Shown here piece after piece: positions 6,392 through 9,408 of a DNA stretch of 9,408 nucleotides (positions are counted from its first letter, which is position 1; the number at the start of each line of letters is the position of its first letter). The translations under genes were made by a program, and so were the position numbers. The stretch is taken from contig CAIYQH010000293.1 of assembly GCA_903928285.1 (NCBI GenBank), positions 1 to 9,408 of the forward strand. The letters are read 5' to 3'. Origin of the DNA: an uncultured Bacteroidales bacterium (lineage in GTDB: Bacteria > Bacteroidota > Bacteroidia > Bacteroidales > FEN-979). The notes under the pieces were generated by a model. The model saw only the letters and a program-made list of their open reading frames with translations, did no database searches and was not told the origin of the DNA.

Positions 6392-7495
6392 TTATTTCAC
6401 CGCACCATCGCCGCCCGTAAATATCTCCCTGATCGAATTGGAGATGGCGATCTGCTGGGCTACGTTTTCGGCAAGGCTGGTAAAGGCTGCGGTAACCGGT
6501 GAGTTGTCGTCCATGGTTACCGGCACGCCGGCATCGCCCGATTCGGCAATGGCCGGCACGATCGGGATCTCCCCTATCAGCGGGATATTGAGCTCCGCGG
6601 CGAACTTTTTGCAGCCCCCCTCTCCGAAAATGTAATATTTTTTCCCCGGGGCATCGGGCGGAGTGAAGTACGACATGTTTTCCACCAGTCCGAGGATGGG
6701 GATGTTGATCTTGTCGTTGCGGAACATATCGGCGGCCTTGCGTACATCGGCAATGGCGACCTGCTGCGGCGTACTAACGATGATCGCCCCGGTCAGGGGG
6801 AAGTCCTGGATAAGAGTCAGGGGAATATCGCCTGTTCCCGGCGGAAGGTCGATCACCATGTAATCAAGCATGCCCCATTCGGCATCGTTGAACAACTGGC
6901 GGAGCGCCATGGAGGCCATCGGACCGCGCCAGATGAGGGCCTTCGACTGGTCGACGAAAAAGCCGATCGACAGCACCTTCAACCCGAATTTCTCAAAGGG
7001 GTAAACATAGGTTTTGCCATCCTTGTCATACCCCGACGGGCGCTCGTTCAGCATCCCGAACATCATCGGGATGGAAGGTCCGTAAATATCGGCATCGATC
7101 AGCCCGACCTTTGCGCCGCTTTTCGCCAGCGCCACGGCAAGATTCACCGCTACGGTCGATTTCCCGACGCCCCCTTTGCCCGATCCGACTGCAATGATGT
7201 TCTTTACATTCTTCAGCATCATATCCGTCTCCTGACGCCGCGAGGTGACCTTCGAGGTCATCTCAACCTCCACCGTCAGTGAGGCATCAACATACTGGTG
7301 GATGGCATCCACACATGCCTGACGGATCTGGTTTTTCAGCGGACAGGCCGGCGTGGTAAGCACCACAGCGAAACTGACCGTATTTCCGTCGACCTTCACA
7401 TTTTCGATCATATTCAGGGTGACCAGGTCTTTTTTCAGATCCGGGTCATCCACATGCCGCAGGGCATCAATTATCTGGGAGTTATTTATGGACAT
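6392..7495 (-). CDS. mrp: Mrp/NBP35 (ApbC) family Fe-S cluster carrier P-loop ATPase
   Basis: The 367-residue product has two domains. Residues about 5-80 are an MIP18/DUF59 domain, with Cys51 in TTPACPLKNQ at the conserved Cys-Pro position. Residues about 98-355 are the MinD/ParA-like NTPase. It shows the deviant Walker A GSGKGGVGKST (104-114), switch region LIDADIYGPS (132-141), Walker B YMVIDLPPGTGD (212-223) and the family motif STPQQVAIADVRKA (241-254). Mrp proteins bind and pass on [4Fe-4S] clusters as dimers. Here the segment VENMSYFTPPDAPGKKYYIFG (271-291) lacks the CxxC that enteric and archaeal ApbC/NBP35 carry at this place. As recalled, this is usual for Bacteroidota Mrp. The ATG at 7495 has no Shine-Dalgarno, with an A/T-rich leader upstream. 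The gene stands upstream of the NifU-domain gene, consistent with a shared Fe-S role. Confidence 0.95.
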   Translation of the reverse strand: MSINNSQIIDALRHVDDPDLKKDLVTLNMIENVKVDGNTVSFAVVLTTPACPLKNQIRQACVDAIHQYVDASLTVEVEMTSKVTSRRQETDMMLKNVKNIIAVGSGKGGVGKSTVAVNLAVALAKSGAKVGLIDADIYGPSIPMMFGMLNERPSGYDKDGKTYVYPFEKFGLKVLSIGFFVDQSKALIWRGPMASMALRQLFNDAEWGMLDYMVIDLPPGTGDIPLTLIQDFPLTGAIIVSTPQQVAIADVRKAADMFRNDKINIPILGLVENMSYFTPPDAPGKKYYIFGEGGCKKFAAELNIPLIGEIPIVPAIAESGDAGVPVTMDDNSPVTAAFTSLAENVAQQIAISNSIREIFTGGDGAVK

Positions 7496-7536
7496 TTGGG
7501 TAAATTAAATTTTTAAAATAGAGTTAAGTAAGAAAA

Positions 7537-7571
7537 AGGCATTAGGCAATAGGCAATAGACAGAAGGCAGA
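7537..7571. repeat. Heptanucleotide tandem repeat, consensus AGGCAAT
   Basis: Five consecutive 7-bp units are visible: AGGCATT (7537-7543), AGGCAAT (7544-7550), AGGCAAT (7551-7557), AGACAGA (7558-7564) and AGGCAGA (7565-7571). They lie in the 156-base gap upstream of mrp. Units diverge towards the right, suggesting an ageing slippage array. It is not in a coding frame. Confidence 0.8.
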
Positions 7572-7621
7572 TGCCAGTTAAGTCATGGATGAAACGCAAC
7601 AATCTTCTTCTTTCAGCATTC

Positions 7622-7649
7622 GATATTCGATGTTCAATATTCAATATTC
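7622..7649. repeat. Heptanucleotide tandem repeat, consensus (A/G)ATATTC
   Basis: Four 7-bp units follow each other: GATATTC (7622-7628), GATGTTC (7629-7635), AATATTC (7636-7642) and AATATTC (7643-7649). They end 2 bases before the stop codon of the ATL gene (7652-7654) and are transcribed as its 3' UTR. AATATT inside the units is self-complementary, so the array can fold weakly, but it is not a GC-rich terminator. Confidence 0.8.
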
Positions 7650-7651
7650 TT

Positions 7652-8005
7652 TTACAAACTAAGCTCTTTTACGGGGTTCCAGAAGATTTCGTCAAACCTG
7701 ACAACCTGGTTATCCCGAACCTCAACGCCTTCGCTCTCGAGCAGTTGTTGCATGATCGCCGGACTGCCAAAATGGTGCCGGCCGGTAAGCAGCCCGTTGC
7801 GGTTGACCACGCGATGGGCGGGGACATCGGTAACCTGCGTATGCGAGGCGTTCATGGCCCATCCCACCATCCTTGCCGACCCGCGGGTGCCGAGATACTC
7901 CGCAATGGCGCCGTAGGATGTAACACGTCCATAAGGAATAAGCCGCACGACGGCAAAAACATTGGTAAAAAATGAATCTGAGTGGTGCTGCTCTCTTCCC
8001 GCCAT
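7652..8005 (-). CDS. Alkyltransferase-like protein (ATL; MGMT/Ogt DNA-binding domain without the acceptor Cys)
   Basis: The 117-residue product is the DNA-binding domain of O6-alkylguanine-DNA alkyltransferases standing alone. It shows IPYGRVTSYGAIAEYLG (23-39), with Tyr31 at the nucleotide-flipping Tyr position, and SARMVGWAMN (43-52), with Arg45 at the arginine-finger position. The active-site motif, PCHRV in true methyltransferases, reads PAHRV (62-66) here: Ala63 replaces the alkyl-accepting Cys. It should therefore not repair alkyl groups itself. Characterised ATLs bind O6-alkylguanine, bend the DNA and hand the lesion to nucleotide excision repair, with Trp or Ala at this site. Its ATG overlaps the MerR TAA by one base (TAATG), which implies translational coupling. 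The ATG used is the natural start, and the conserved domain begins about 10 residues in. An AATATTC repeat lies just past the stop. Confidence 0.93.
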   Translation of the reverse strand: MAGREQHHSDSFFTNVFAVVRLIPYGRVTSYGAIAEYLGTRGSARMVGWAMNASHTQVTDVPAHRVVNRNGLLTGRHHFGSPAIMQQLLESEGVEVRDNQVVRFDEIFWNPVKELSL

Positions 8006-8340
8006 TATATCTGCTCTTTCAGATCCAGCAGAAAACCCTTCAGGCGGTTCAGCGAATCGATGACCTCCACCTTGTTCACTACATCCTGTTTGTTTTCCTT
8101 CAGCTTATCCTTGGCGCCCTGCAGGGTAAATCCCCGCTCTTTGACCAGGTGGTAGATGATCCGCAGGTTATCGAGATCCTGCGGCGTAAACAGGCGGTTT
8201 CCCTTCTTGTTTTTCTGGGGTTTGAGAATGTCAAACTCCTTTTCCCAATACCTGATCAGGGAGGCATTCACTTCAAAAAGCTCGGCCACCTCGCCAATGG
8301 AATAGTATAATTTCCCGATTTTTCTCTCTTTTCGCAGCAT
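8005..8340 (-). CDS. Small MerR-family transcriptional regulator
   Basis: I take the ATG at 8340 (111 residues). A TTG two codons upstream (8346) would add only two residues and is less likely. Residues about 10-80 are a MerR winged-helix DNA-binding domain: YYSIGEVAELFEVNASLIRYWEKEF (the first helix-turn-helix), then NRLFTPQDLDNLRIIYHLVKERGFTLQGAKDKL. Residues about 80-111 look like a dimerisation coiled coil (VVNKVEVIDSLNRLKGFLLDLKEQI). No effector domain or metal-binding cysteines follow, so the signal sensed, if any, is unknown. MerR proteins usually act on promoters with long spacers, and autoregulation of this cluster is possible but not visible. The gene sits 11 bases after the M23 peptidase stop and overlaps the ATL start by one base, so the three genes are probably one transcript. 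Confidence 0.9.
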   Translation of the reverse strand: MLRKERKIGKLYYSIGEVAELFEVNASLIRYWEKEFDILKPQKNKKGNRLFTPQDLDNLRIIYHLVKERGFTLQGAKDKLKENKQDVVNKVEVIDSLNRLKGFLLDLKEQI

Positions 8341-8351
8341 CGGCAAACGGC

Positions 8352-9326
8352 TTAATCCATGGTTTGTGAAGGACGTGAAGACAATTCGAGCATCGCCTGG
8401 AACTGGGCCGGCGTGAGATCGTTGAAGAAGAAATAGATCGGGTTGATGGCGATGCCGTTTTTCCTTACTTCGTAATGCAGATGCGGGGAGGTCGACTTCC
8501 CGGTGTTTCCCACATAGCCGATAATCTGGCCCCGCAGTATCTTCTGCCCCACCTTCACGAAAATCCGCGAAAGATGGGCATAAACGGTCTGGTAGTTATA
8601 GCCGTGGTCGATCCTGATTTCGTTGCCGTATCCTCCCTCCACATCGCGCCCGGCATCGGTGACGGTGCCGTTACCGGTAGCATAAACCTCGGTACCGATG
8701 GTGGCCGAAAAATCCATCCCCTCATGAAACTTGCGTACCTTGTAGAAAGGGTCAACCCTGGCGCCAAAATAGGAACCTATCCTTTTCAGATCGCGGTTGT
8801 TAACAGGCTGGATGGCCGGGATGGAGACCAGCATCTTCTCCTTGTTTTTTGCCAGCTCAAAAACCTCGTCAAACGATTTTGACTGCACATACAGCTTTCC
8901 CAGGATCTTATCAACGTTTTTGTTGGTTTCGATCATCAGGTCGGAATTCGAATAGCCCTTCAGTGACTCATAACGGTCGATGCCCCCGATGCCGGCCGAA
9001 CGGACGGAGTTGGGAATCGGTTCCGCCTCGAAGATCACTCGGTAGATGTTGTCATCGCGGTCCTGCAGGTCGGCCAGGATCTTTTTAATCTTCACCATCT
9101 GGTCATTGACGATCTGGTACTGGAGCTTCATCTGGTCGATATCACGCTTCTGCGCCTTTTCCTTCGGGGAATCGAGGAAATTATAGGCCAGTACGAGTAC
9201 AACCGCGGCAAATACCACGCCGGTCGACAGATGCGAGAAAAAATACAGCAAACGCTTCCGCATTGTTGTATGTACCCGGTCAAAGGTCAACGATTTTTTA
9301 TTGAACTTGTACTTTACCTTACTCAT
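8352..9326 (-). CDS. Membrane-anchored M23 (LytM-type) peptidoglycan endopeptidase
   Basis: The 324-residue product has a basic cytoplasmic N-terminus (1-25) and one membrane segment (about 33-50). A helical, coiled-coil-like periplasmic stretch follows (about 55-95). The C-terminal Peptidase_M23 domain is at about 195-300. The zinc ligands are His201 and Asp205 in FHEGMD and His284 in PHLHYE. The catalytic histidines are His251 (VYAHLS) and His282. The GNTGKSTSPHLHYEVRKNG block (273-291) is canonical, so the enzyme is probably active rather than a degenerate EnvC/NlpD-type activator. It would cleave peptide cross-links in the cell wall during growth or division. It is the first gene of the M23-MerR-ATL cluster, with a -7 box TAATTTTG at 9380-9373 about 46 bases upstream. 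As recalled, this M23 type often faces alaS across a shared promoter region in Bacteroidota. Confidence 0.95.
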   Translation of the reverse strand: MSKVKYKFNKKSLTFDRVHTTMRKRLLYFFSHLSTGVVFAAVVLVLAYNFLDSPKEKAQKRDIDQMKLQYQIVNDQMVKIKKILADLQDRDDNIYRVIFEAEPIPNSVRSAGIGGIDRYESLKGYSNSDLMIETNKNVDKILGKLYVQSKSFDEVFELAKNKEKMLVSIPAIQPVNNRDLKRIGSYFGARVDPFYKVRKFHEGMDFSATIGTEVYATGNGTVTDAGRDVEGGYGNEIRIDHGYNYQTVYAHLSRIFVKVGQKILRGQIIGYVGNTGKSTSPHLHYEVRKNGIAINPIYFFFNDLTPAQFQAMLELSSRPSQTMD

Positions 9327-9372
9327 CGACAGGTAAATAAAGAATTAGTCAAAACAGGGGGGCTAACAGCTA

Positions 9373-9380
9373 CAAAATTA
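9373..9380 (-). promoter_or_regulatory. Candidate -7 box for the M23-MerR-ATL cluster (TAATTTTG)
   Basis: On the minus strand 9380-9373 reads TAATTTTG, matching TAnnTTTG, and would place the transcript start about 40 bases before the M23 ATG. No good -33 TTTG is seen at 19-20 bases, so support is partial. Confidence 0.45.
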
Positions 9381-9390
9381 AGTAAATAAT

Positions 9391-9398
9391 TAACTTTG
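9391..9398 (+). promoter_or_regulatory. Candidate -7 box of a rightward gene beyond the window (TAACTTTG)
   Basis: TAACTTTG matches TAnnTTTG and continues as TAACTTTGCA, the form commonly seen at Bacteroidota start sites. Transcription would begin near the right edge and run out of the window. It lies back to back with the M23 box, 10 bases away. The gene it serves is not visible; alaS is a guess from recalled gene order. Confidence 0.45.
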
Positions 9399-9408
9399 CA
9401 GCCGTTTC

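Noticed and set aside
6357..6420. Small + strand frame starting ATGGAAATGACTCCC.
   Set aside because: It is only 20 codons, runs into the 3' end of mrp on the other strand, and has no ribosome-binding or promoter support.
17..6535. Shared 16-mer ACCGGCACGCCGGCAT near position 18 and near 6519, which looked like a dispersed repeat.
   Set aside because: Both copies are inside coding sequence and both encode the peptide AGVPV on the minus strand, so the match is explained by similar codons.
8475..8882. 135-codon open frame opposite the M23 gene.
   Set aside because: The M23 frame has every catalytic residue; the opposite frame is a shadow.
1..9408. Search for CRISPR arrays, rRNA, prophage genes, toxin-antitoxin pairs or biosynthetic clusters.
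   Set aside because: No spaced repeats, rRNA signatures or such proteins are visible. Apart from the RAYT edge fragment, all coding regions belong to conserved cellular families.

Overview
The window looks like a piece of a Bacteroidota chromosome. It carries gldB-like and PorT-family genes, which are characteristic of that phylum. Start codons lack clear Shine-Dalgarno sequences, and several upstream regions contain the Bacteroidota -7 promoter motif TAnnTTTG. Base composition is moderate, and I cannot place the organism below phylum level with confidence. Nearly all of the window is compact, conserved housekeeping sequence. I did not find a convincing new defence, secretion or biosynthetic system. 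The unusual material lies in the intergenic DNA, in one truncated transposase gene, and in a few missing catalytic residues.

Layout from left to right. Positions 1-323 (-) hold the 5' part of a REP-associated tyrosine transposase (RAYT) that runs off the left edge. Next is comM/yifB (402-1940, -), a Mg-chelatase-like AAA+ ATPase. A cluster of three tiled inverted repeats (2009-2074) separates it from gldB (2074-3084, -), a lipoprotein gene. A 390-base gap (3085-3474) contains a short tandem repeat and candidate divergent promoters. On the + strand follow a PorT-family outer-membrane beta-barrel gene (3475-4170) and, 9 bases later, the glutamine-dependent NAD+ synthetase gene nadE (4180-5874). 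nadE converges on a small NifU C-terminal-domain gene (5880-6128, -) with only 5 bases between the stop codons. Upstream of the latter on the same strand is mrp (6392-7495), an Fe-S carrier P-loop ATPase. A short gap with two different 7-bp tandem repeats precedes a tight minus-strand cluster: M23 endopeptidase (8352-9326), MerR-type regulator (8005-8340) and an alkyltransferase-like DNA repair protein (7652-8005). The right end (9327-9408) has back-to-back -7 boxes and probably the promoter of a rightward gene outside the window.

How the genes fit together. Mrp and the NifU-domain protein form an Fe-S cluster assembly/delivery pair. GldB, the PorT-family barrel and NadE match a neighbourhood known from gliding or type IX-secreting Bacteroidota, although gldB and porT homologues also occur in non-gliders. 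The M23-MerR-ATL cluster is probably one transcript: the MerR stop and the ATL start overlap by one base, and only 11 bases separate the peptidase stop from the MerR ATG.
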